Part shown: one piece after another, positions 1-8,719 of the stretch
How positions within the stretch are numbered: the first letter of the stretch is position 1
How the letters are laid out: every line of letters begins with the position of its first letter
Source of the DNA: Gammaproteobacteria bacterium
Lineage (GTDB): Bacteria; Pseudomonadota; Gammaproteobacteria; Pseudomonadales; Azotimanducaceae
Length of the DNA: 57,500 bases
Assembly (NCBI GenBank): GCA_021773555.1
Contig: JAJFKA010000064.1
Span: forward strand, 1-57,500
Direction: 5' to 3'
Notes under the pieces: model-generated
Seen by the model: the letters and a program-made list of their open reading frames with translations, nothing else
Told to the model about the DNA's origin: nothing
The model's database searches: none
Position numbers and translations under genes: made by a program

Positions 1-282
1 AGCATCTGCTGCATCATTCTTATTGGTTTTAACGTACGGGCGAACGTAGAGCGGATGGATTAACTTGACGGTATGTCCAAACTCGGAGAATTGCCTTGCC
101 CAGTAATTGGAAGTTGCACAGGCTTCCAGGATGATCTCGCAAGGAGATTGTTGGGCAATGAACGGCAGTAGATCAGGCCGTTTTAGCCTGATGTTTTTGA
201 TGACTCCGCCGTGTGCGTCCGAGAGACAGAGTTGAAATATGTTCTTTGCCAAATCGATACCGATTCGAGTAGTGTTTGTCAT
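1..282 (-). CDS. IS110/IS1111-family transposase, N-terminal part (cut by window edge)
   Basis: Reading leftward from an ATG at 282 gives 94 codons with no stop up to the window edge. The protein shows the RuvC-like DEDD fold of IS110-family recombinases: GIDLAKN with Asp10, an ILEACA stretch with Glu53, and the KTNKNDAADA motif with Asp90 and Asp93. The KTNKNDAADA and ACATSNYWAR patterns resemble the IS1111 subgroup more than IS110 proper (family knowledge). These enzymes move DNA by site-specific recombination guided, in characterised members, by a bridge RNA. In the IS1111 subgroup that RNA usually lies beyond the transposase 3' end, which here is outside the window. The C-terminal domain with the catalytic serine is not visible, so integrity is unknown. 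Confidence 0.88.
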   Translation of the reverse strand, partial: MTNTTRIGIDLAKNIFQLCLSDAHGGVIKNIRLKRPDLLPFIAQQSPCEIILEACATSNYWARQFSEFGHTVKLIHPLYVRPYVKTNKNDAADA

Positions 283-358
283 TGGGCTCGCTCCTGTTTA
301 TTGTTTTGCGAAACTCAATCATGGCACGTTGATGCCGTAGGGAGCGGGTCCATCCCAT
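283..358. other. probable upstream terminal region of the insertion sequence
   Basis: This 76-base non-coding stretch lies between the transposase start and the first inverted repeat. It contains a GGGAGCGGGTCCATCCC-like block near 339-355 that could be a subterminal end sequence. The exact IS boundary cannot be fixed without an intact copy for comparison; it is inferred to fall at or just before 359. Confidence 0.35.
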
Positions 359-383
359 CGGAGTAAAGTGCCGGAGTAAACCC
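359..383 (+). repeat. left arm of a 25-base inverted repeat
   Basis: The arm reads CGG(A)GTAAAGTGCCGGAGTAAACCC. Its reverse complement occurs at 639-663 with one mismatch (A/G at position 4), and the inner 21 bases (363-383 and 639-659) match perfectly. The arm also carries an internal direct repeat, GGAGTAAA, at 360-367 and 373-380. Confidence 0.85.
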
Positions 384-638
384 CCTGGTCACGAGTCTTT
401 CGGGGCGCGAGGGTCACCTGTTAATTCTTCAAACTGTAGCCTGTATTTCTCCGAACCGAGAATCAGTCCGTTGTGAGCTGATTTTCGCGACGACTTGCGC
501 CCCGAGCGATTCGCCAATGAACTCTTAATCTCTCTATGTTGGTCTTACCAGGTGTACAATACGGTTGATGAGACGCACTGCCGAACCACTCACCGCATCG
601 CTAAACCTCGTTAATCAACAAATAACGTTGACTGTGGT
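384..638. other. non-coding interior of an inverted-repeat-bounded 0.3 kb segment
   Basis: No convincing gene was found in these 255 bases between the inverted repeats. They contain a possible long-range stem, CGGGGCGC at 401-408 with GCGCCCCG at 497-504. The segment could be a small non-autonomous mobile element, a remnant, or a structured RNA; nothing in the sequence decides between these. Confidence 0.4.
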
Positions 639-663
639 GGGTTTACTCCGGCACTTTACCCCG
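639..663 (-). repeat. right arm of the 25-base inverted repeat
   Basis: This is the mirror of 359-383. On the minus strand the arm is preceded by GGGGTCGG, a G-rich lead-in resembling the CGGGGTCAGG motif at 54028. Confidence 0.85.
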
Positions 664-687
664 ACCCCGCGCTACGACCCCGCGCTA
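662..687. repeat. 13-base perfect tandem duplication covering the lptG stop codon
   Basis: CGACCCCGCGCTA occurs at 662-674 and again at 675-687. The lptG stop codon (TAG on the minus strand) is 687-685, the last three bases of the second copy. The duplication therefore sits exactly between the inverted-repeat segment and the gene end. Confidence 0.85.
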
Positions 688-1770
688 ACCCGCTCTCTTC
701 ATTAAAACAAAGCCCGCAACAAAACAGGCGCCGATCGGAATCAGCGTGGCGATAATCGGTGGGAAACCAAAAACCAGGCTTGCAGGAGATAAAAGATCCT
801 GCACAAACTTGAAGGTGATGCCGATAATGAGGCCCGTGACCACGCGCATTCCCATGGTGGCTTCACGCAGCGGACCGAATACGAAGGAGATGGCAACGAA
901 AACCAGCCCGACGGTTGCCAGTGGCTGAAAAAGCTTACCCCAGAAGCCCAGCTCAAATTTCCCGCTGTTCAGGCCCTCGCCGGTCATGTATCGAATTTTC
1001 TCACGCAGTTCACTGATGGACATTTTGTCCGGTTGAACCAGTATCTCGGTGCTCAGCAGTTCCGGCGTTAGCTTGGTGGTCCATTGAAAACTCGGGAATT
1101 CTGCGACGGTGCTGGCGGACTCCGAAAATTCAGTAACAATGACTTTCTCCAGCAACCAGTAGTTCGCACCCGGCGCAATCTCGTGGAATACCGCGCGGTC
1201 CGCATACAGGGTCTTGACTAGTTTGCGATCCAACTTCTCATTGAAATAAAAATGGCTGACGCCCTGCAGCACCCCATGTTGGCCGACCTCGTCAAAATGC
1301 ATGTAAACGGGACCTTCCCGGTACCAGAATCCGAACCTGGGTGTGATTTCATTCTCATCAGAGATTGCCCGTTCACGATCTATTCGTGCCACCCGCTCAA
1401 AATCCGGCAGTACGTGTTCACCCACCAGCAATCCCACCGCGACCAGAACGAGTGCCGGTTTCATGGTGCTCCAGACAATTGACCAGGTCGATACTCCGGC
1501 TGCACGCATGACGATAAGTTCGCTATTGTTGGCGAGCAGGCCAAGACCGGCCAGGCAGCCGATCAAAGCCGAGTATGGAATGGTCTCGTAAAACATACGC
1601 GGTAAGCTGTAGAGCACAAACTTTCCAACCGCCACCATCGTATAGTTGTTGTCAATGTCCTGTATCTGTTCCAGAAACGTGAAGATCGTCAGCATGCCGA
1701 CCAGACCCATCGCCGCCAGCACCATGGTTGTGGCAACCGTTTGTCCCAGATAGATATCCAGTCGTTTCAT
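685..1770 (-). CDS. lptG: LPS export ABC transporter permease LptG
   Basis: This 361-residue inner-membrane protein has the LptF/LptG layout. Three hydrophobic segments lie at the N terminus (about 12-35, 60-80, 98-118), followed by a soluble periplasmic jellyroll-type region (about 120-265) and three further membrane segments to the C terminus. With LptF and the LptB ATPase (not in this window) it extracts lipopolysaccharide from the inner membrane and passes it to the LptC-LptA bridge. Length and the start motif MKRLDIYLGQTV fit the family. Its ATG overlaps the lptF stop codon by four bases, indicating translational coupling. Its stop codon lies inside a 13-base tandem duplication, and no terminator is visible downstream. 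Confidence 0.95.
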   Translation of the reverse strand: MKRLDIYLGQTVATTMVLAAMGLVGMLTIFTFLEQIQDIDNNYTMVAVGKFVLYSLPRMFYETIPYSALIGCLAGLGLLANNSELIVMRAAGVSTWSIVWSTMKPALVLVAVGLLVGEHVLPDFERVARIDRERAISDENEITPRFGFWYREGPVYMHFDEVGQHGVLQGVSHFYFNEKLDRKLVKTLYADRAVFHEIAPGANYWLLEKVIVTEFSESASTVAEFPSFQWTTKLTPELLSTEILVQPDKMSISELREKIRYMTGEGLNSGKFELGFWGKLFQPLATVGLVFVAISFVFGPLREATMGMRVVTGLIIGITFKFVQDLLSPASLVFGFPPIIATLIPIGACFVAGFVLMKRAG

Positions 1771-2876
1771 CTGGCGCCGCTCCCTCCGATGAGGTCCCGC
1801 AAGCGATTGATAAAGGGATCAAGCCAGAACAACGACACTGTGATCAAAGCGAAAATTACGTGTACCAGCCACAGCCCCACCTCAGGACTCAAATTCTGTC
1901 GTGCAAGACTGTTCCGGGCGCTGCTCAGCGCAATCACATAGAGGAAACACAATATCATCCCGGGGATGAGGCGAGAGAACCGACCCTGACGTGGGTTTAC
2001 CTTGCTGAGCGGGATCGCCATGAGCGCGATGACAGGAATCATCAGGATCACGGAAATACGCCACTGAATTTCCGCCAGATCCTTGCTGTCCTGACTGCCA
2101 AGCAATTCGAGCGTTCCTTTCGCACTCCTTTGTGGTTCTCGCTTGGCGGCCACCTCCTTTTCGATCAGCTGCCCGTATTCCTCATACTGCACGACCTGAT
2201 AGTCTTTTTCTCCCGGTTGGCCGCTATACCGGTAGCCATCTTTCAGCACCAGGAAACGATTGCCATTTTCATCCAGCTGGGTTTTCCCTGTTTCCGAAAC
2301 CACCGTGATGACATCTTTTGGGCCGTAAAAATTGGTTTCCTTGTATTCATTAATGAAAACCCTGGAAAGTGCGCCTCGACCGCTGAAATCCTCTGCATAG
2401 GTGACTCGCTTGCCGGATCGCAGTGTCTGAAACCTGCCCGGGGCGAGGGTATCGAATTCCGTGAGGATTCGCTGCCCGGCGAACAATTCCTCAACACGGG
2501 TTTCTCCTGCAGGTTTCAGCCAGAGTGAGACCACACCGGTCAACACCATCACAAAGAGGCTGAGGCCCATGGTGATGCCGATCAGCCGCGACGGCCCCAG
2601 GCCACAGGCCTGAAGAACAACCATTTCACTGTCAACGTGAAATCGGCCGTAGACAAGCATGGTGGAGAGAAAGAAGCTGATGGGAATAATAAGCTCGAGA
2701 AACTTTGGCACCCGGTAGGTGATCAGCAGGAACAGGATATCCTTGCTGAAGCCGCCATTGGCTGCTTCATTCAGATAGCCGCTAAAGCGCCAGCCGAGTG
2801 AAATCACCAGCACGATACCAGTGACCGACAACAAAGTTACCAGGACTTCCCGGGAAAAATACCTGAATAGAATCAA
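1767..2876 (-). CDS. lptF: LPS export ABC transporter permease LptF
   Basis: Partner permease of LptG in the LptB2FG extractor, with the same six-segment plan around a periplasmic domain. The reading frame is open up to 2951, but the family normally begins MIxxRYFxRE. The in-frame TTG at 2876-2874 gives MILFRYFSREV with an AGG about nine bases upstream, so I prefer that start (369 residues). The extra upstream 25 codons would place a charged, poorly conserved peptide before the first membrane segment. The gene is divergent from pepA across about 150 bases and overlaps lptG by four bases. The rare TTG start is an inference from family length. Confidence 0.93.
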   Translation of the reverse strand: MILFRYFSREVLVTLLSVTGIVLVISLGWRFSGYLNEAANGGFSKDILFLLITYRVPKFLELIIPISFFLSTMLVYGRFHVDSEMVVLQACGLGPSRLIGITMGLSLFVMVLTGVVSLWLKPAGETRVEELFAGQRILTEFDTLAPGRFQTLRSGKRVTYAEDFSGRGALSRVFINEYKETNFYGPKDVITVVSETGKTQLDENGNRFLVLKDGYRYSGQPGEKDYQVVQYEEYGQLIEKEVAAKREPQRSAKGTLELLGSQDSKDLAEIQWRISVILMIPVIALMAIPLSKVNPRQGRFSRLIPGMILCFLYVIALSSARNSLARQNLSPEVGLWLVHVIFALITVSLFWLDPFINRLRDLIGGSGAR

Positions 2877-2960
2877 ATCGGATTTACCTGCACGATTAAT
2901 ACCATAGCACGGTGAGGCACGGCTCGACCCGGATTGCGGGAACGAATACACGCCCCGGGT

Positions 2961-2989
2961 GTGACCACTGGCGATAGAACAGTTATATT
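2961..2989 (+). promoter_or_regulatory. sigma-70-type promoter for pepA
   Basis: GTGACC (2961-2966) and TATATT (2984-2989) are separated by 17 bases, about 38 bases before the pepA ATG. Four and five of six bases match the -35 and -10 consensus. Confidence 0.5.
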
Positions 2990-3026
2990 ATCCCTCTCGC
3001 AAACGATTAAGTCCTCAGGAGTTCGC

Positions 3027-4541
3027 ATGGAGTACGGCACAAAAGCCGGTGATCCCACCAAAACAAGAACCCAATGCGTTGTGATTGGTCTTTACGAAAA
3101 CAATCATCTCACAGCCTCTGCCACCAGGATCGACAAAGCGAGCAAGGGACATATTCGCAAAATCCTCAAACGCGGTGATATCCAGGGCAAAGTCGGCCAG
3201 ACACTACTGCTCCACGACGTTCCGAATATTAGCGCTCCCAGAGTGTTACTGGTAGGTCTGGGAAACGAGGAAACTGCCGATGCCTCACGGTTTGTTGCTG
3301 TTATCAGGGCAACCATTGCGCAACTGAAACAGATACCCGCAAAGCACTCGCTGGTTTGCCTGCTGGAGGCCAGTGCCGGCAACAAAGACCTTGCCTGGAA
3401 GACCGAGCGCAGCATTGAATACTTCGAGGCTGGTGTTTACAGCTTTGATGAAATGAAGGGCACCAATGGAGACGATTCGAAGTCCAGACCGAAAAACGAA
3501 AGTGTCGATTTCCAGCTTGAAGACAAGAATGATGCAGAGACTGTGAATCTGGCGATCGTCGCTGCGACCGCACTGACACTCGGCATTGCCGCCGCCAAGA
3601 ATGTCGCCAACGCTCCTGCTAATATTTGTACCCCGACTTATCTCGCTGAAGCCGCCAAAAAGCTAGCCAAAGACTATTCCTCGATCACAACAACCGTGCT
3701 TGAAGAGAGCCACATGAAAAAGCTTGGCATGGGTGCTTTTCTGTCCGTCAGCCAGGGCAGCGATGAGCCAGCCAAGCTGATCATCATGCAGCACAAAGGT
3801 GCTGGTGCAAAAGACAAACCACATGTGATCGTCGGTAAGGGTATTACCTTTGATACTGGCGGTATCAGCCTGAAGCCCGGCGGCACGATGTATGAAATGA
3901 TCTATGACATGTGTGGTGCCGCCAGCGTCTACGGCACCATGAAAGCCATTGCCGAGCAGAAGTTGCCGATGAATGTCGTCGGTGTTATCGCCGCTGCAGA
4001 AAATATGCCTTCGGGCAAGGCCAGCCGACCAGGTGATATCGTCAAGACCATGTCAGGCCAGACAGTCGAAATCCTGAATACCGATGCAGAAGGACGCCTG
4101 GTGCTCTGTGACGCGCTCACTTATATCGACAAATTCAATCCCGCGTCGGTCATTGATGTTGCAACCCTGACCGGCGCCTGCGTCGTGGCCCTGGGCACCC
4201 ACGCTATTGGACTGTTCGCTAACGATGATACGGTTGCCAACCAGTTGCTGGCAGCCGGTGAAGATACTCATGATCGAGCCTGGAGAATGCCCATATGGGA
4301 GGAGTACCAGACCCAGATCAACAGTGCATTTGCCGACATGCAGAACATTGGCGGTCCGGCAGCCGGTAGTATTACTGCTGCCTGTTTTCTGGCGCGCTTT
4401 ACAAAAAAATATCGCTGGGCTCACCTTGATATCGCCGGCACGGCCTATAAATGGGCCGGTACAAACAAAGGCGCGACCGGCCGACCGGTCACTTTGTTGA
4501 CGCAATACCTCAATGACCGGGCACGTGAACCTGCAGCGTGA
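3027..4541 (+). CDS. pepA: leucyl aminopeptidase (M17 family)
   Basis: The 504-residue protein is a cytosolic two-metal aminopeptidase that removes N-terminal residues from peptides. In E. coli PepA also acts in Xer recombination and transcriptional control (family knowledge). The M17 signature NTDAEGRL starts at residue 351, the upstream KGITFDTGGISLKP metal/substrate region is intact, and the length matches E. coli PepA (503). The ATG at 3027 is preceded by AGGAG at 3017-3021; a longer frame from 2934 adds an unconserved extension and overlaps the promoter, so it was not used. It is the first gene of a pepA-holC-small gene cluster leading into valS, an order common in gammaproteobacteria. 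Confidence 0.96.
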   Translation: MEYGTKAGDPTKTRTQCVVIGLYENNHLTASATRIDKASKGHIRKILKRGDIQGKVGQTLLLHDVPNISAPRVLLVGLGNEETADASRFVAVIRATIAQLKQIPAKHSLVCLLEASAGNKDLAWKTERSIEYFEAGVYSFDEMKGTNGDDSKSRPKNESVDFQLEDKNDAETVNLAIVAATALTLGIAAAKNVANAPANICTPTYLAEAAKKLAKDYSSITTTVLEESHMKKLGMGAFLSVSQGSDEPAKLIIMQHKGAGAKDKPHVIVGKGITFDTGGISLKPGGTMYEMIYDMCGAASVYGTMKAIAEQKLPMNVVGVIAAAENMPSGKASRPGDIVKTMSGQTVEILNTDAEGRLVLCDALTYIDKFNPASVIDVATLTGACVVALGTHAIGLFANDDTVANQLLAAGEDTHDRAWRMPIWEEYQTQINSAFADMQNIGGPAAGSITAACFLARFTKKYRWAHLDIAGTAYKWAGTNKGATGRPVTLLTQYLNDRAREPAA

Positions 4542-4574
4542 CCCGACTAAATCGATCGAGAATCCCTGTATTTT

Positions 4575-5015
4575 ATGACTAAAATTGACTTCTACCAGAT
4601 TGATAGCGATGAGGCTCCGCTTTTATTTACCTGTCGTTTGATTGATAAAGCCTACCGGCAGGGCAGGCAAATCTATATCCACACAGACTCTGAGCACCAG
4701 TCGAAGGAACTCGATGAATTACTCTGGAGTTTCAGGACACACCGCTTCATCCCACACGGGCTGCAAGCTGAAGCTGATTCGGCGCCCATTAAAATAGGGC
4801 ATGACCACGAACCCGAAGCGCATCAGGATGTACTGATTAACCTGTCCGGGACTGTGCCCGATTTTTTCAGCCGCTTCGAGCGGGTGGCGGAAATTGTCCC
4901 TAAAGGTGAACAGCATCGGGATAGCGCACGTGCCAACTATCGATTTTATAAGGCACGCGGCTACCACCTGGATTATCATGAAATGAAAACTGCGGTGAAA
5001 CAGCAGCATGGATGA
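4575..5015 (+). CDS. holC: DNA polymerase III chi subunit
   Basis: The 146-residue protein matches the HolC family: an opening strand MTKIDFYQI, the region LIDKAYRQGRQIYIHTDS, and the late LINLSGTVPDFFSRFERVAEI and ARANYRFYKARGY blocks. Chi links the clamp-loader complex to single-stranded DNA-binding protein and binds psi (HolD). It lies 33 bases after pepA and overlaps the next gene by eight bases. A likely psi homologue is also in this window at 32448-32963, in a separate cluster. Confidence 0.93.
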   Translation: MTKIDFYQIDSDEAPLLFTCRLIDKAYRQGRQIYIHTDSEHQSKELDELLWSFRTHRFIPHGLQAEADSAPIKIGHDHEPEAHQDVLINLSGTVPDFFSRFERVAEIVPKGEQHRDSARANYRFYKARGYHLDYHEMKTAVKQQHG

Positions 5016-5400
5016 CGAAGACAAGGCCTCTTCAAAACCGAAACACAAACAGATACCTCTCATCAACGAACTGGTTTTTGACGAGTCTTTGCCGCTGAAG
5101 GCACCGCCTCGACCAAGGTCCATGAGCACCGGTATCGCTAAAAAACAGACGGAGTCACGTGTTCACGGCCCGGAATATGATCCCGATACCCGAGACCTGT
5201 TTGGTTCCACCCTCAGCGAGGCAACGCAAAGTGCTGACGATTTCAGGACGGGGGCAGACCGGATCGTCAATGACCTGGTGGAAGAATATTCCATTGAAAT
5301 CATCGACAGACTGCGCCAGGAACTGACTACCCAGCTACACTCGATACTGGATGACCTGGATGTTGGCGCTGCTGGAAACGACCCTGTCGAAGACAGCTGA
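5008..5400 (+). CDS. conserved small protein between holC and valS, function unknown
   Basis: This 130-residue protein is charged and probably largely disordered, with no membrane segment. It begins within the last codons of holC, so the two are likely translated together. An N-terminal short linear motif, IPLINELVFDE (about residues 16-26), precedes a proline/lysine-rich stretch. The C-terminal third (about 90-122) looks like an amphipathic helix (LVEEYSIEIIDRLRQEL). Small proteins of this layout occupy the same place in other gammaproteobacteria (recalled, not searched). A role with the polymerase holoenzyme is only guilt by association. Confidence 0.8.
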   Translation: MDDEDKASSKPKHKQIPLINELVFDESLPLKAPPRPRSMSTGIAKKQTESRVHGPEYDPDTRDLFGSTLSEATQSADDFRTGADRIVNDLVEEYSIEIIDRLRQELTTQLHSILDDLDVGAAGNDPVEDS

Positions 5401-5451
5401 GGCTGCGCTGCAGTGTGTGTCGCGCTTACGTGCCTGCCCCGTCTTTGCGTG

Positions 5452-5457
5452 TATAAT
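5452..5457 (+). promoter_or_regulatory. putative -10 element for valS
   Basis: A perfect TATAAT lies 43 bases before the valS ATG, in the 99-base gap after the holC-linked gene. No good -35 hexamer is seen at the expected distance, so this is a moderate call. Confidence 0.4.
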
Positions 5458-5499
5458 CGCGCTTTTTTGTCTCAACTCCCTAATTCGAAATAGCATGCG

Positions 5500-8256
5500 A
5501 TGAAGAAGTATCAAGCACAGGACATTGAACAGTTCTGGTATAAAAAATGGGAGGAAGCAGGTTATTTCGCTCCGACCGGCAACGGCACCCCCTTTTCCAT
5601 CGCCATTCCGCCACCCAATGTGACAGGCACCCTGCACATGGGGCATGCTTTTCAGCACAGCCTTGTGGACTCCATGATTCGCTTCCATCGTATGAAAGGT
5701 GACAACACCTTGTGGCAGATGGGCACAGACCACGCGGGCATTGCAACCCAGCTGATTGTGACGGAACAACTCGCCGCCGAGGGCATCAAGCCAACTGATC
5801 TGGGTCGTGAAAAATTTCTGGAAAAAGTCTGGGACTGGAAAGAACACTCAGGCGGTACCATCTCGAAACAATTACGCAGGCTGGGAGCTTCTCTGCACTG
5901 GGATACGGAGCGCTTCACACTGGATGAAGGCCTTTCCCGGGCGGTCTTGGAAGTATTCGTGCGTCTGCATGAAGAAGGATTGATCTATCGCGGTAAACGC
6001 CTGGTGAACTGGGACCCGGTGTTAAAAAGCTCAATCTCCGACCTGGAAGTCGAATCAGAGGAAGAAAACGGGCACCTTTGGCACTTTCGTTACCCACTGA
6101 CCGACAGCCCTGACGAGTTCCTGGTGGTTGCCACCACCAGGCCCGAAACCTTGTTAGGTGACTCCGCGGTGGCCGTGCATCCAGATGACGATCGCTACCG
6201 GGCGCTCGTGGGTAAAACAGTTCAACTGCCGCTGACCGGACGTACCATCCCGATCATTGCAGATCACTATGTGGACCCGGAATTTGGCTCAGGGTGTGTG
6301 AAAATCACCCCGGCGCACGATTTCAACGACTATGACGTCGGTAACCGGCACGACCTGGCGCTTACTAACATCTTCAATGACGACGCCAGCCTTAACGATG
6401 ATGTCCCCGCTAAGTACCGCGGCATGGATCGATACGAGGCCAGAACTGCTGTGGTCAGTGATATCGAAGCGCTGGGTTTGCTTGATCAGATCGAAGATCA
6501 CAAGCTGGTGATACCGCGAGGAGAAAGGTCAGGCGTACCGGTAGAGCCCTATCTCAGCGATCAATGGTTTGTGAAGGTCGGGCCGCTTGCGGACCCTGCA
6601 ATAAAGGCAGTCGAAGACGGCGAGATCGAATTTATTCCGAAGCAGGCGGAGAATATTTACTTTGCCTGGATGCGGGACATCAAGGACTGGTGCATCAGCC
6701 GCCAACAATGGTGGGGACACCGGATTCCCGCCTGGTATGACAATGATGGCAATGTCTATGTTGGCAGAAGCGAGCAGGAAGCACGTGAACAGAACAAACT
6801 TGACCCGGATCTGACCCTCACACAGGACGAAGATGTCCTCGACACCTGGTTCTCCTCTGCATTGTGGACGTTCTCGACGCTGGGCTGGCCCGACGATACG
6901 GTTGAGCTGCGGACTTTTCATTCGACGGATTTGATGGTCACCGGATATGACATCATCAGCATCTGGGTTTCCAAGATGATTATGATGACCCTGAAATTTG
7001 TGGGTGAAGTACCTTTTAAGAAGGTTTACATACATGGTCTGATCACCGACGCCGAGGGACAGAAAATGTCCAAGTCCAAGGGTAACGGTCTTGACCCTAT
7101 GGACATAATCGATGGCGTCTCCATCGATGAACTGGTACGAAAACGAACCGAGAACCTGATGCAGCCGAGGATGGCCAAACGTATCGAAAAGGCTACCCGC
7201 AAGGAATTTCCAGAGGGCATCAGGGCCTACGGAACCGACCCGCTGCGCTTCACGTTCTACTCCATTGCCTCCAGCGCGCGAACCATCCGCTTCGATATGA
7301 GTCGAGTCGAGGGCTATCGGAATTTTTGTAACAAACTATGGAATGCCGCGAACTTCGTGTTTATGAACACCGAAAACTTCGACCACGAGGCCGAACGCAA
7401 AACTTCTGTTGTGGATCGATGGATACTAACCGAGTTCCAGAAAACAACTGACGCGGTCAATCTGGCGATGGAAACCAATCGGTACGACCTGGCCGCAAAA
7501 GCCATATACGAATTTGTCTGGGACGAGTTCTGTGACTGGTACGTTGAACTGAGCAAACCATTACTCAGCTCAGAGACCGCGTCATCACAAATACAGGCAG
7601 GTACACGCTACACTTTGCTTAGCATGCTGGAGTCAATTCTGCGCCTTAGCCATCCATTCCTGCCATTCATCACAGAAGAAATCTGGCAGCAGCTTCCGGT
7701 CAGTATTCGGGGTAGCAACAGCACTATCATGCTGCAGCCCTATCCTGAGCGGAATGACCAACTGGTAGACGAAAATTCTCTGGCAGACGTCGCGTGGCTC
7801 AAGCAGGTCGTTACCGCAACACGCAATATTCGCGGCGAGATGGACATCTCACTGGCAAAACCGATTCCCGTACTTTTCCACCATACGGACGCCTCTGACC
7901 GCGTGCGTCTGGAAGAGAATCGCGACCTGCTGACTTTCCTGATCAACCCTGAAGAACTTAAGCTGACCGACGACAACGAAGTCCTGCCAATTTCTTCTAC
8001 TTATCTTGTGGGCAATATGCAGGTGCTCGTGCCCATGGCGGGTTTGATCGATAAAGCAGCTGAACTGGCACGGCTGGACAAGGAAATCATCAGAAAAGAA
8101 AGAGAACGAGATCGTGCGGACGGCAAGATCAACAACCAGAACTTCGTCGCGAAGGCGCCAGCCGAAGTGGTCGAGAAAGAGAGAGAAAAAGTTGATGCGT
8201 TAGCTTCCGCCATCGAAAAACTCGTTGAACAGAAATCACGTATTGCGAGTCTCTAA
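5500..8256 (+). CDS. valS: valyl-tRNA synthetase
   Basis: The 918-residue class I synthetase charges tRNA-Val. The HIGH-type motif is HMGH at residues 46-49 inside [13 protein letters not shown], and the KMSKS motif (KMSKSKGN) begins near residue 522. The editing domain lies between them ([17 protein letters not shown] region near 215), then the anticodon-binding helical domain, and a C-terminal coiled-coil arm from about 845 rich in Lys/Glu. Length is close to the 951 residues of E. coli ValS. A weak AACCAG...CTGGTT hairpin with a short T run follows the stop codon. Confidence 0.97.
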   Translation: MKKYQAQDIEQFWYKKWEEAGYFAPTGNGTPFSIAIPPPNVTGTLHMGHAFQHSLVDSMIRFHRMKGDNTLWQMGTDHAGIATQLIVTEQLAAEGIKPTDLGREKFLEKVWDWKEHSGGTISKQLRRLGASLHWDTERFTLDEGLSRAVLEVFVRLHEEGLIYRGKRLVNWDPVLKSSISDLEVESEEENGHLWHFRYPLTDSPDEFLVVATTRPETLLGDSAVAVHPDDDRYRALVGKTVQLPLTGRTIPIIADHYVDPEFGSGCVKITPAHDFNDYDVGNRHDLALTNIFNDDASLNDDVPAKYRGMDRYEARTAVVSDIEALGLLDQIEDHKLVIPRGERSGVPVEPYLSDQWFVKVGPLADPAIKAVEDGEIEFIPKQAENIYFAWMRDIKDWCISRQQWWGHRIPAWYDNDGNVYVGRSEQEAREQNKLDPDLTLTQDEDVLDTWFSSALWTFSTLGWPDDTVELRTFHSTDLMVTGYDIISIWVSKMIMMTLKFVGEVPFKKVYIHGLITDAEGQKMSKSKGNGLDPMDIIDGVSIDELVRKRTENLMQPRMAKRIEKATRKEFPEGIRAYGTDPLRFTFYSIASSARTIRFDMSRVEGYRNFCNKLWNAANFVFMNTENFDHEAERKTSVVDRWILTEFQKTTDAVNLAMETNRYDLAAKAIYEFVWDEFCDWYVELSKPLLSSETASSQIQAGTRYTLLSMLESILRLSHPFLPFITEEIWQQLPVSIRGSNSTIMLQPYPERNDQLVDENSLADVAWLKQVVTATRNIRGEMDISLAKPIPVLFHHTDASDRVRLEENRDLLTFLINPEELKLTDDNEVLPISSTYLVGNMQVLVPMAGLIDKAAELARLDKEIIRKERERDRADGKINNQNFVAKAPAEVVEKEREKVDALASAIEKLVEQKSRIASL

Positions 8257-8414
8257 CCAGACTCCTCTGTCGGTCACCTGGTTTTAGCTGTATTGCACCG
8301 CAATAAAGCCTAAAAAAAACCTTTGGACACGTTTTATCCAGTATGTCTTAATGCTGTTACGTTCTCGGTTGTACACCGACCACGGGGCTGCAATAAAAAG
8401 AAGAGGTTATTGGT

Positions 8415-8624
8415 ATGTCTGAGAGACAGTCCGGAACCGTCAAATGGTTCAACGACGCCAAGGGTTTTGGGTTTATCGAACGAGAAGAGGGAGAAGATGT
8501 CTTTGTTCACTTTCGTTCTATTCGAGGTGAAGGCTACCGCACCTTGAAACAGGGGGCTCGAGTTGAGTTCGATATTTCTGAGACTGACAAAGGCTTTCAA
8601 GCAGAAGACGTAGCCGAGATTTAG
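8415..8624 (+). CDS. cold-shock domain protein (CspA family)
   Basis: The 69-residue single OB-fold protein carries RNP1 KGFGFI (16-21) and RNP2 VFVHF (29-33), the aromatic nucleic-acid-binding patches of bacterial cold-shock proteins. Such proteins melt RNA secondary structure and act as RNA chaperones. An AAGAGG ribosome site lies eleven bases upstream of the ATG. The gene stands alone, with about 160 bases before it and a strong terminator 30 bases after it. Which csp paralogue it is, and whether it is cold-induced, cannot be told. Confidence 0.93.
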   Translation: MSERQSGTVKWFNDAKGFGFIEREEGEDVFVHFRSIRGEGYRTLKQGARVEFDISETDKGFQAEDVAEI

Positions 8625-8654
8625 CGGCATTCACGTCACTTTCTTGTAAACCAG

Positions 8655-8683
8655 AAAAACCCGCCGACACAGCGGGTTTTTTT
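8655..8683 (+). terminator. rho-independent terminator after the cold-shock gene
   Basis: AAAACCCGC (8656-8664) pairs with GCGGGTTTT (8672-8680) around a seven-base loop, followed by a run of T. Confidence 0.85.
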
Positions 8684-8719
8684 GGCTGCAGCACATTCAG
8701 CAAGAGCAGGTGTGATCGG

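Noticed and set aside
283-660. A bridge RNA upstream of the transposase
   Set aside because: The protein resembles the IS1111 group, where the RNA lies downstream of the gene, and only 76 bases separate the gene from the repeat.
359-663. The inverted repeats as the ends of the IS110/IS1111 element
   Set aside because: This family does not have long perfect terminal inverted repeats, and both arms lie on the same side of the transposase.
1728-2528. A 266-codon open frame on the plus strand
   Set aside because: It is antisense to lptF, has no recognisable protein features, and lptF on the other strand is unambiguous.
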